NCBI GenBank assembly: GCA_965216535.1
Contig: OZ244175.1
Span: 4,154,001-4,218,000, forward strand
Reading direction: 5' to 3'
Origin: Hoeflea_A sp965216535
GTDB taxonomy: Bacteria; Pseudomonadota; Alphaproteobacteria; Rhizobiales; Rhizobiaceae
DNA length: 64,000 nt
A program made the translations under genes and the position numbers. Positions 52,874 to 60,663 of this stretch are shown here, piece after piece. Numbering within the stretch: position 1 is the stretch's first letter; every line of letters begins with the position of its first letter. The notes beneath the pieces are model-generated. The model was not told the DNA's origin. It saw only the letters and a program-made list of their open reading frames with translations, and searched no databases.

Positions 52874-54528
52874 TCGGTGGGGGAATGGGCGGGTTGATGA
52901 CAGCGTTGGCGCTGCGCCAATCCGGAGCGTTCTCGTCGATCGATGTCCATGAGCAGACGAAGAAGCCCAGCACTGCAGGCGCCGGGTTGAACATTCCGCC
53001 CAACGGCGCGCGGCTGTGTCGCTGGCTTGGCGTCGACCTCGATGGCGGGGACCCGAAGGGTCCCGATGGTGCAATTGACGGTGGCCGGGCGGCGGTTCTG
53101 GAGACGACGCGGCAGTTCAACGCTGACGGGAGCATGACGGAGAGGCCCCTTGATCACGTCACCGCCGCGGGCGACGGCGCCGGATTTCATCACATGCATC
53201 GGCTGGACCTGTTGATGTGTCTCTACAAACGGGTGTTCGAGTTTGGTTCCGACAGCGGCAAGCCTTGCCCGATCGCCGTACATATGGACAGCAGGCTGAC
53301 CAAGTTGCGCCAAACGTCCGAGGGGGTGACGGCGACTTTTTCGAATGGGCGAGTTGCTACGGGGGATGTTCTCGTGGGTGCCGACGGGATCAACTCCGCC
53401 ACACTGCAGCTGGCATGGCCTGACCCACGTCCCAAGCGTTGGACTGAGGTGACCTGCTTTCGTGGACTTATTCCGCGGGCAACCGTTGCTTCCCTCACCA
53501 AGGCCGACGGCAGCCCGCTGGACAACAACCCAATCCATTCCTTCAGCATGGACCGCCATAAGACGGATCGGAGTGGGGCGACAACATACTGGGTGCGCGG
53601 TGGCGAGTTATTGAATGTATGGATTGCGCGGTATGAACCCGATTCATCTGAATTCGAACAGGAGGAAGGCGATTGGTTTCCCGTGAGCCAGGAGGAGATC
53701 GTTCGTGAAGTCAGTGAGGCATTCGCAGAAACCCCAAACCGAGAGGACCTGATTGCCCTGGCTGGGGCGGTCGTCCGCCCGACCAAATGGGGTCTCTACG
53801 ATCGTGATGCGCTTGAAACCTGGGTTCAGGGCCGCGTGTGTCTTCTCGGCGACGCGGCGCATCCGATGCTTCCCACATTCGGCCAGGCCGCAGCTCAAGC
53901 CTTCGAGGACGCTGCCGCGCTCGCCAGCGCCTTTGCCCTGCACGGCCGCGACGTGGCGACAGCGTTGTTGCATTACGAGCGAGTTCGCCATTACCGCACA
54001 ACCCGCTTCCAACTGGGTTCCAAATTCGCATTCGATCACCTGCGCGCCAAAGACACCGCTGAGCAAAAGGCGCTGCTCGAAGGAGTGGATGAGCGGGTCA
54101 GCCCGGCATTTGCCCATGACAAACGCGGCGGAGAGGATGACGCCTGGATCTATGCCTACGACGCACGAGAAATTGGCACCGAATTGCCTCCCAAACGATT
54201 GGGACCCTGGGACTTCCGCGGGGCCGACAAGTCCGACCAGGCTGCGATAACACGAAAGCTCTGGATGCCGGAAATCCCGGCCAAGGGAACGCGCCGCCTT
54301 ACGCGCGGGGAAGTTGCCAATCACAATACCCAGGATGACTGCTGGGTCATTATTTCCGGAAAAGTGTATGACATAACCGATTGGGCTCCCCATCACCCGG
54401 GCGGCGCTGGAATCGCTCGAATGTACGCCGGCAGGGATGCTACGGCCGAGTTCGGTGATTATCACAGTTCAGCGGCTGTTGCGCACATGGTTCATTTCTG
54501 TGTCGGCAGCCTGATTGAGGAGCATTAA
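52858..54528 (+). CDS. FAD-dependent monooxygenase fused to a C-terminal cytochrome b5 domain
   Basis: A 556-residue fusion. Residues 1-390 are a salicylate-hydroxylase-like FAD monooxygenase: GGGMGGLMTAL (7-17), the DG motif in VLVGADGINS (171-180) and GDAAHPMLPTFGQAAAQAFEDA (331-352). After a linker, residues 479-556 form a cytochrome b5 domain with heme ligands His513 in HHPGG and His536 in DYHSS. Such enzymes hydroxylate aromatic or similar substrates using NAD(P)H and oxygen; a heme domain on the same chain is unusual. AAGGA lies 7 nt before ATG 52858. It overlaps the end of the RTX frame by 16 bp. Confidence 0.92.
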   Translation: MRAVIVGGGMGGLMTALALRQSGAFSSIDVHEQTKKPSTAGAGLNIPPNGARLCRWLGVDLDGGDPKGPDGAIDGGRAAVLETTRQFNADGSMTERPLDHVTAAGDGAGFHHMHRLDLLMCLYKRVFEFGSDSGKPCPIAVHMDSRLTKLRQTSEGVTATFSNGRVATGDVLVGADGINSATLQLAWPDPRPKRWTEVTCFRGLIPRATVASLTKADGSPLDNNPIHSFSMDRHKTDRSGATTYWVRGGELLNVWIARYEPDSSEFEQEEGDWFPVSQEEIVREVSEAFAETPNREDLIALAGAVVRPTKWGLYDRDALETWVQGRVCLLGDAAHPMLPTFGQAAAQAFEDAAALASAFALHGRDVATALLHYERVRHYRTTRFQLGSKFAFDHLRAKDTAEQKALLEGVDERVSPAFAHDKRGGEDDAWIYAYDAREIGTELPPKRLGPWDFRGADKSDQAAITRKLWMPEIPAKGTRRLTRGEVANHNTQDDCWVIISGKVYDITDWAPHHPGGAGIARMYAGRDATAEFGDYHSSAAVAHMVHFCVGSLIEEH

Positions 54529-54626
54529 GCCTCAGGGATCTGTGCATGCCTGGACGTTTCGCCGAACCCACCCGCTGGAAATGACGCTGGACGGTTGAAA
54601 GTCTGAAATTGTGCGTAACAGCACCC

Positions 54627-54655
54627 TTGACCTTGTTGTGACCTGAACCACAATA
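54627..54655 (+). promoter_or_regulatory. Promoter for a leaderless sterol-desaturase-family gene
   Basis: TTGACC at 54627-54632, a 17-bp spacer and ACAATA at 54650-54655 make a good sigma-70-like promoter. The ATG at 54661 lies 6 bp after the -10 box, where transcription would start, and no Shine-Dalgarno is present. The mRNA is therefore predicted to be leaderless. Confidence 0.55.
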
Positions 54656-54660
54656 GCTGC

Positions 54661-55443
54661 ATGACCGGCACCACAAGTTTCCTCATCAGCTTCATTGCCC
54701 TGTTCGTCATCATTGCGATCCGCTACTTCGCGATCGCCGGGCTGTTCTACTGGCTGCTCTGGGGCCGCGATCCGAAGCATGTGGCGGCGTTGCGCTTGTC
54801 CAAGGGGTCGCCGGATCGGGCTGTCGTTCTACACGAAATCAAGTGGTCCATGGTATCGTCCCTGATCTACGCATTCCCGGGTGCTGTGGTGATTGAGGCC
54901 TGGAAGAACGGCGGTACGGCGCTCTATTCGGATCTCTCCGCCTATGGCTACTGGTACGTACCGGTGAGCGTCTTTCTCTACCTGTTCCTGCACGATACGT
55001 TCTTCTATTGGACGCATCGGCTGATGCATCATCCGCGTCTGTTTGCGACGATGCACAAAACCCACCACATGTCGAACAATCCGACCCCCTGGGCGGCATT
55101 CTCGTTCCATCCATGGGAGTCGATCCTCACTGCGTTCTTCCTGCCGCTTCTGGTCTTTGTCATCCCGCTGCACGCGGGCGCGGCGCTGTTCATCCTGATC
55201 CTGATGACGATCGCCAGTGTGCTCAATCATACCGGATGGGAGATCTTTCCGACCTCGTGGATACGCGGCTTTTTAGGCCGTCATGTCATTACAGCGACCC
55301 ACCACAATCTGCACCACACCAACTACAAGGTGAACTATGGGCTCTATTTCCGCTTCTGGGACAGGCTCATGGGCACCGACGTGATGGAGAGCGTGTACCC
55401 GCATCTGAAGCCCGAGACGGAACCGGAGCCGGACCGGGCATAG
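54661..55443 (+). CDS. Sterol desaturase/fatty acid hydroxylase family protein
   Basis: A 260-residue integral membrane di-iron oxygenase with about four helices. Histidine clusters are complete: His111-x7-His119-x3-His123-His124, His132-x2-His135-His136, and His214-His215-x2-His218-His219. The family hydroxylates or desaturates lipids (fatty acids, sterols, carotenoids), usually with electrons from cytochrome b5 or ferredoxin. The gene just upstream encodes a cytochrome b5 domain, so electron sharing is conceivable but unproven. It seems to have its own promoter. It converges with the decarboxylase gene. Confidence 0.92.
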   Translation: MTGTTSFLISFIALFVIIAIRYFAIAGLFYWLLWGRDPKHVAALRLSKGSPDRAVVLHEIKWSMVSSLIYAFPGAVVIEAWKNGGTALYSDLSAYGYWYVPVSVFLYLFLHDTFFYWTHRLMHHPRLFATMHKTHHMSNNPTPWAAFSFHPWESILTAFFLPLLVFVIPLHAGAALFILILMTIASVLNHTGWEIFPTSWIRGFLGRHVITATHHNLHHTNYKVNYGLYFRFWDRLMGTDVMESVYPHLKPETEPEPDRA

Positions 55444-55472
55444 CGTCTGAACACCAATGACTTAATCTTGCT

Positions 55473-56918
55473 TCAGTGTCCCTGGTGCTGTTGCATCAAC
55501 CGGTTGATTTCCTCGACCAGGAGTTCGAAATCGCTACGTCGGCTGCGATGGTTGGCGATTGCGCAACGCAGGGCATAGGTTTCACCAACACGGGTGTCTG
55601 ACAGGACAGCGATTCCGGTTTCCTGCAGTTGCAACATGACCTCACGGTTCAGGGTGTCGATCGCCTCCTCCGTCAGGCCCGGTGGGCGGATTCGAAAACA
55701 GACAATATCCAGCTCCGGTTCGGCCAATAGCTCCATATCCGGTCTGGCCCGAATGAGGTCGGCCAGGAATAGCGCCTGGTCGATGTTCTGGTCGATCAAG
55801 CGGCCAAATTTTTCCGCTCCATGCTCCTTCAGGCTCATCCAGACTTTCAACGCGCGAAACCCCCGCGAAGTCTGGATGCCATATTCGTGCAGCCAATTGC
55901 CTGCAGCCAAACCGCGCGGCCTTTCTTCCAGGTAAGCCTGGCTCAGGGCAAAAGTCTCCCGGTGATGTCCATGGTCCTTGACCAGGCAACATCCCACCTC
56001 GAAGGGCGCATGCAGCCATTTGTGCGGGTCGAGTGCAATCGAATCCGCACGATCCAGTCCCGCAAGTTTCGCTCCGTTGCGCGGCGCGATCGCGGCAAGG
56101 GCGCCGATACAGCCGTCTACATGAAACCAAAGCCCCTCAGAGTCCGCGATCTCGGCAATCGCAGTCAAGTCGTCGATGGCTCCGGTGTTGATGGTCCCGG
56201 CAGTGGCAATAATCGCGACTGGCTGCACGCCATCTGCACGGTCCTCTGCAATGCGTTGTTGCAGCAGGTCGAGGTTCAAGTGGTAGTCGGGCAGTGACGG
56301 TATTTTTCGCAAGGCGCTGCGCCCCAGGCCAAGGATCTCCATGGCACTCAGGTGACAGCCGTGCATCTGGTCGGACCCATAGAACGCCAATCTGGCACCG
56401 CCGAGTCCATGTTCACGCACCGCCTCCTGTCCCAGGGCAACATTGCGTGCGATGGAAAGTCCGAGGAGATTGGCCACCGAACCGCCGCTTGTCAGCGTTC
56501 CGCTTGCCTCTTCGGGAAAGCCCATCATGGTCTTGAGCCAGCCCACGACCTGCTGGTCCATCAGGGCGGCAGCATGGTTGCCACCACCCAGATTGGACCC
56601 TTGAACAGCCGCTAGGAAATCGCCCAGCGCGCCGGTGAAATTACTGGACCCCATGTACCAGGCCCAAAAGCGCGGATGGACGTTGCCCATGGGATAGGGC
56701 ATGAGATTGGCATTGATCTCGTCCAGGATGCTGTCGAGCCCCTGCCCCTTCATGGGCAAGGGAGCTTCAAAGGCTGCTCGCACCGATGGCGGCATGTCCC
56801 GCCACACCGGCGCTTCGCGGATTTCGGACAAATAGGCGATCGACTCGTCCACCGCACGATGGGCGGCCGCGCGCGTAGATTCCCAATCTTCGGGGTCGAG
56901 CGTTTCCTCGTGGTCCAT
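55473..56918 (-). CDS. Group II PLP-dependent amino acid decarboxylase
   Basis: A 481-residue aromatic-L-amino-acid/glutamate decarboxylase family protein, of normal length. The PLP lysine is Lys300 in SIALDPHKWLHAPFEVGC, and the ring-stacking Asp268 lies in WFHVDGCIGA. The substrate could be an aromatic amino acid, a diamino acid or a sulfur-containing acid such as cysteine sulfinate or cysteate. Its start codon overlaps the stop of the cysteine-synthase-like gene by one base (TGATG), so the two enzymes are translationally coupled and probably act in one pathway. Confidence 0.93.
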   Translation of the reverse strand: MDHEETLDPEDWESTRAAAHRAVDESIAYLSEIREAPVWRDMPPSVRAAFEAPLPMKGQGLDSILDEINANLMPYPMGNVHPRFWAWYMGSSNFTGALGDFLAAVQGSNLGGGNHAAALMDQQVVGWLKTMMGFPEEASGTLTSGGSVANLLGLSIARNVALGQEAVREHGLGGARLAFYGSDQMHGCHLSAMEILGLGRSALRKIPSLPDYHLNLDLLQQRIAEDRADGVQPVAIIATAGTINTGAIDDLTAIAEIADSEGLWFHVDGCIGALAAIAPRNGAKLAGLDRADSIALDPHKWLHAPFEVGCCLVKDHGHHRETFALSQAYLEERPRGLAAGNWLHEYGIQTSRGFRALKVWMSLKEHGAEKFGRLIDQNIDQALFLADLIRARPDMELLAEPELDIVCFRIRPPGLTEEAIDTLNREVMLQLQETGIAVLSDTRVGETYALRCAIANHRSRRSDFELLVEEINRLMQQHQGH

Positions 56919-57964
56919 CAGTCGCCCATCTGCGCTGTCGGCGTTGACAGCGAGATGGCAATTTCCTCCTCCGTCATTTCCGGTTCGATGTTCTCAAAGA
57001 GCGGCGTCGTCATGTAGCGCTCGGAGGTATCGGGCATCATGGCCAGCAAGACGGATCCCTCAGGCGCGGACTCCGCCACCTTGAGGGCGGCCAACACGGT
57101 GCCGCCGCCTGAAATACCGGTCAGAATGCCCTCCTTGGACGCCAGATCCTGCGCCGTAGCGATCGCATCTGGTCCCGCTACCGGCACCAACTCATCATAG
57201 GAGTTATTGTCCAGCGCTTCCTGCAAAACAAAGGGAATGAAATCGGGCGTCCATCCCTGAAACGGATGCGGCTCCCAGGCGGGATGTCCCTTGGCCGGGC
57301 TGCCGTCGGAATTGCGTGGCTGAGGGGTGCCACTTCCGATCAATGCCGCGTTGGCGGGCTCGGTCAAAATGATCTTCGTATCGGGCCGTTCGCGCCTCAG
57401 AACCCGCGACACGCCGGTCAGCGTGCCGCCCGTCCCGAAGCCAGTCACGAAATGAGTGAGTTTTCTGTCCTTGAAGTCCTCAACAATTTCCGGGCCGGTG
57501 GTCTTTTCGTGGATCAGTGCATTGGCTTCGGTTTCAAACTGGCGGGCCAGGAACCAACCGTTCGTCTTGGCGAGTTCCACCGCTTTGTCATACATGCCCA
57601 TGGCCTTCAGTGCCCGAGGCGTTAGAACAACCTTGGCCCCCAGCATGCGCATCAAGCGCCGCCGCTCGACGGAAAAACTATCGGCCATGACAACCACAAG
57701 CGGGTATCCCTTCGCCGCGCAGACCATGGCCAGCCCGATACCGGTGTTGCCGCTGGTCGCTTCAACCACCGTCTGGCCGGGCTTCAACGCGCCGCTTTTC
57801 TCAGCCTCGTCGATGATGCTCATCGCCAACCGATCTTTAACCGACGCCGCGGGATTGAACGCCTCGGCCTTCACGTAGAGCTCCACATGAGCTGGCGCGA
57901 GCTTGTTGATCCGGATGACCGGAGTCTTGCCAATGGTCTGAATGATGTCTGAGTAAATCACCAA
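56918..57964 (-). CDS. Cysteine synthase family PLP enzyme
   Basis: A 348-residue fold-type II PLP enzyme of the cysteine synthase/beta-replacement family. The PLP lysine is Lys43 in NPAASVKDRLA, the phosphate/substrate loop is EATSGNTGIG (68-77), and the GFGTGGTLTGV segment follows. A C-terminal extension of about 25 residues and an insertion near 230-260 (PQPRNSDGSPAKGHPAWEPH) set it apart from CysK. It may make cysteine, cysteate, diaminopropionate or another beta-substituted alanine. It is the first gene of a two-gene operon with the decarboxylase. A 16-bp palindrome lies 50 bp upstream. Confidence 0.92.
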   Translation of the reverse strand: MVIYSDIIQTIGKTPVIRINKLAPAHVELYVKAEAFNPAASVKDRLAMSIIDEAEKSGALKPGQTVVEATSGNTGIGLAMVCAAKGYPLVVVMADSFSVERRRLMRMLGAKVVLTPRALKAMGMYDKAVELAKTNGWFLARQFETEANALIHEKTTGPEIVEDFKDRKLTHFVTGFGTGGTLTGVSRVLRRERPDTKIILTEPANAALIGSGTPQPRNSDGSPAKGHPAWEPHPFQGWTPDFIPFVLQEALDNNSYDELVPVAGPDAIATAQDLASKEGILTGISGGGTVLAALKVAESAPEGSVLLAMMPDTSERYMTTPLFENIEPEMTEEEIAISLSTPTAQMGD

Positions 57965-58014
57965 ATTATCTCCCTGGGCTCGCCGTCAAATCAGGCTTTG
58001 AACTGGACCTGGAT

Positions 58015-58030
58015 GCCGCAACGTTGCGGC
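58015..58030. promoter_or_regulatory. Perfect 16-bp palindrome upstream of the PLP-enzyme operon
   Basis: GCCGCAACGTTGCGGC is a perfect palindrome located 51-66 bp before the start of the cysteine-synthase-like gene. Its position fits an operator for a dimeric repressor or activator. No regulator gene is adjacent. Confidence 0.4.
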
Positions 58031-58219
58031 CTAGGCGGTCATGCGTGATACCGGTTAAAGGCCTGATTTTCAAGTTGATGAGCCGGCTTGCAATGCCGAC
58101 GGTAGCGGATGATCAGGTACGAAAACCACTTGGACTATGGCGTTTCAACCAGCGTAACGGGAAAGCCCTGCCCGGCCGCTCAACCATTGGCTTTGGGAGG
58201 GTGGCACAATACAAGGAAC

Positions 58220-58666
58220 CTACATCAAGCCAACGTCTATCCAGTATTCTGCATCTTTCCAGGGTGCACCAGAGACATATTCACCTATGTCGAATAGACC
58301 CTGGCCAACAAGATCCCGATTGCACAGGAGCGCTTTCGACACCCAGGCTCCTTCTATTCCAATCAGTCTGAAGTGAGTTTTGGCTACATTGTCGACCTCT
58401 TCACGGCCTTCATCATCTTCGTAGAACGGAATTAAGATCTCGGTCTCCAAGGCCAATTCCTCTTTCTTCTCAACAACAGTGAGCCAGCCTTCATCGGACA
58501 ATTCTTCTCTGAATGCCTGAAGGAAGTAGCCGGGGTTCTGGCATTGGAGAATCACCGTCATTTTGGAGATTTGCCATTCGAAAAACACCGGATCGTGTTC
58601 CGATGAATTGCCTTTGAGAACGTCAGAGGCAAAATCAAAGGCATCAACAATCGAACCAAATTGCAT
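58220..58666 (-). CDS. Hypothetical soluble protein
   Basis: A 148-residue acidic protein without signal peptide or membrane helix. Visible parts are FFEWQISKMTVILQCQNPGYFLQAFREEL, EILIPFYEDDEGREEVDNV and a C-terminal IDVGLM. GC content is clearly lower than in the neighbouring genes, which suggests acquired DNA. The start is uncertain: ATG 58666 has AGGCGA just upstream, while GTG 58726 would add 20 residues. No family is recognised. Confidence 0.6.
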   Translation of the reverse strand: MQFGSIVDAFDFASDVLKGNSSEHDPVFFEWQISKMTVILQCQNPGYFLQAFREELSDEGWLTVVEKKEELALETEILIPFYEDDEGREEVDNVAKTHFRLIGIEGAWVSKALLCNRDLVGQGLFDIGEYVSGAPWKDAEYWIDVGLM

Positions 58667-58835
58667 TTGCTCGCCTATTCGGTTCACGCCTTTGCGAAGG
58701 TTTGCCTTAATACAGGGATAGGTCACTAATAAGATTAACTAATTTCGGTTTCGGATGAGACGATCCACTGTTGGGTTTGTGTCTCCTTATCTGGGCAACC
58801 GCCCCGACGGACGACAAAATGACCAAGCGCCCCGA

Positions 58836-59192
58836 TTACTCAACAATCGCGAATATGATCACCAGCAGCGCGACTGCGATTACCAATGACGCAACGATGA
58901 TTAGCCGTGCCAGGTGGCCGAGGCTTGTGCCCGTGCGGGTGACTGTGACATCGACGGTCGGCTCGACATGGACGGAAAAGAGTGTATCCCAGACGCCCTT
59001 GTGGACTTCGCAGTCTGCCATGAGGGGCTGGGAGCGCGGCGGTTTGGGGAACAGCCAATTGGATCCACGGATTTCAACCGTTCCGGCAACCCGTTCACCG
59101 GGTGTGTTGGGTTCCACCCGGAAACGATAGGTCATGTCCAAGCTGTTCGAGAAGGTGGAAAAGACCTTCGTTTTCTGACCTTTGGGGGCCAT
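58836..59192 (-). CDS. Hypothetical tail-anchored membrane protein
   Basis: A 118-residue protein with a beta-strand-rich N-terminal part (MTYRFRVEPNTPGERVAGTVEIRG region) and one C-terminal transmembrane helix at about 91-117 (LARLIIVASLVIAVALLVIIF). The main body would face the cytoplasm if it is tail-anchored. No good Shine-Dalgarno supports the start at 59192; an internal ATG 57 bp downstream (59135) is possible. The family is not recognised. The 61-residue membrane protein gene lies 94 bp upstream on the same strand. Confidence 0.5.
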   Translation of the reverse strand: MAPKGQKTKVFSTFSNSLDMTYRFRVEPNTPGERVAGTVEIRGSNWLFPKPPRSQPLMADCEVHKGVWDTLFSVHVEPTVDVTVTRTGTSLGHLARLIIVASLVIAVALLVIIFAIVE

Positions 59193-59286
59193 TTTGGGTT
59201 TTGCGCGAAAGAGCACTGTTGCCGGGCTGCCGTGTTGTCGTTGTGTTCGCTGACAGCCTCGCACGGGTCATCGGCGAAGACCAGAG

Positions 59287-59472
59287 TTACTCCTTTCGCC
59301 GGGCGATCAGCAGGTGATAGGCGGCAACACCGCCGATACCGGTGAAGATCATGCCCCACGTGATGGCGCCGGAGGCAAACTCGAACAGGCCCCAACCGAC
59401 GCAGATGACGACAACGACAATGCGTCGCCAAAGCGGGTCAAAGAAAGGATGGTCGAAGTCGAACAGGGCCAT
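59287..59472 (-). CDS. Small two-helix membrane protein (DUF3329-like)
   Basis: A 61-residue protein starting MALFDFDHPFFDPLWRR, with two hydrophobic helices (about 17-32 and 35-52) and a basic C-terminus (LLIARRKE). It resembles short alphaproteobacterial membrane proteins that begin with the same FDHPFF-x-PLWRR pattern and are often labelled DUF3329 or hypothetical. The function is unknown. ATG 59472 is chosen because the family pattern begins there. It lies 70 bp downstream of the DUF1513 gene. Confidence 0.7.
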   Translation of the reverse strand: MALFDFDHPFFDPLWRRIVVVVICVGWGLFEFASGAITWGMIFTGIGGVAAYHLLIARRKE

Positions 59473-59542
59473 TGTCAATTTGCACTTGAAGATCGAACTG
59501 TGGATCGTCTTGTAGCGGCCGGGTGGCCCAGTCTGCAAGGCT

Positions 59543-60661
59543 TCAATCGGATACGGAAACCAGTCGGGGTGACGCAGCGAGATGATTGTCCCAACGGTGG
59601 GAGGATTGTGTCGATGGACCGCGTGCCGTTTGCGCAGTGCCATCAGCCGATGTCATTGCAAACTTCGCTGCGTGCGAAGCCAAGCCGCACACCTTGCGTT
59701 GCTCGACGACCGTGACATTGGATGGATCCGACACCGGGCAGTGCACCATCACCCCTCCCCGCGGCGATGAGACCGCAAGCCGGTCACTGTCATGATTGTA
59801 GGCGATTGATCCGACATAGCCCTTCAGCCTTGCTGTGGCAGTCTGCGGCAACGGAACCGTGCTCAATCCGCTTTCATCGCTCCAGACGTGAACGAGTGGC
59901 ACGATCTGCGCCGGATTGCCTTCGTGCTGACCGGCGATCCACAGTCGGCCGCGGTCGTCGCCGTCCATATGCCTAAGCGAGAGCTTGGTTAGCTCGCGCG
60001 GCAGCGATACCCGTTCTTGGACGGTGCCATTCGCCGTGTCGATGAACGCGAGCGATGGCTCCATGGTCGGGAGGTTGAGTTTGGCACGCCCGTAATCCGG
60101 ATGGGTCTCGATGCCGCCATTGGCCACTGCCAGTGTACGGCCGTCCGGCATCAGACGAATATCGTGCGGGCCGATGCCGCCTGTGGGGAACTCACCGATC
60201 CGCCGGAAACCGTCCGAGACATCGTAAAGGCCGACCAGACCGCGTGCATTTTCGAAATCGTTTTCCGTCGCGTAGAGCAGCTTTCCGTCAGTTGAAAAGG
60301 CGCCATGCCCATAGAAATGGCGACCTGCGGGTGAAGAGAAGAATTGCGGTTCGGAGGACCGGTCGGTCGCAAAGGCGCATGCGAAATTGCCCGGGCGGCG
60401 GGAGAAAACCACTGCTTGCTTCACCGATCCCGGCTGGAACACGACATCGTGGCCACGAGCAGGAAGCGAAATGCGGCTAATTACCGTCCCCTCCTCCGAC
60501 AGGACGGCGGCGCCGAAGGTGTTCCGATCGGTCATGTAAGCCGTTACGAACAGGACTTCTGATCGCCGGGCCGCATCCGCGGCCCGCGGTGACACGCTTG
60601 CCAGCAGCGTCGCACCGGCGGCCGTTAGAAATGTCCGGCGGTCAAACGGACCGCTGTCCAT
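59543..60661 (-). CDS. DUF1513 domain protein with Tat signal
   Basis: A 372-residue exported protein. The N-terminus has a twin-arginine-type signal (DRRTFLTAAGATLLASV), so it should be folded before export. The body is a DUF1513 beta-propeller, with GHDVVFQPG, FYGHGAFSTDGKLLYATEND, GIGPHDIRLMPDGRTLAVANGG and a final HRWDNHLA. DUF1513 genes typically accompany imelysin and di-heme oxidoreductase genes in iron-regulated clusters. It starts 2 bp after the imelysin gene and is cotranscribed with it. Confidence 0.9.
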   Translation of the reverse strand: MDSGPFDRRTFLTAAGATLLASVSPRAADAARRSEVLFVTAYMTDRNTFGAAVLSEEGTVISRISLPARGHDVVFQPGSVKQAVVFSRRPGNFACAFATDRSSEPQFFSSPAGRHFYGHGAFSTDGKLLYATENDFENARGLVGLYDVSDGFRRIGEFPTGGIGPHDIRLMPDGRTLAVANGGIETHPDYGRAKLNLPTMEPSLAFIDTANGTVQERVSLPRELTKLSLRHMDGDDRGRLWIAGQHEGNPAQIVPLVHVWSDESGLSTVPLPQTATARLKGYVGSIAYNHDSDRLAVSSPRGGVMVHCPVSDPSNVTVVEQRKVCGLASHAAKFAMTSADGTAQTARGPSTQSSHRWDNHLAASPRLVSVSD

Positions 60662-60663
60662 CG

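Noticed and set aside
55473..57964. Sulfonolipid (capnine-type) synthesis genes
   Set aside because: A cysteate-synthase-like enzyme and a lipid hydroxylase are nearby, but the alpha-oxoamine synthase and reductase needed for sulfonolipids are absent; the partner is a decarboxylase.
59543..59643. Possible frameshift at the end of the DUF1513 gene
   Set aside because: The in-frame C-terminus keeps the family's WDNHL ending, so the frame is intact.
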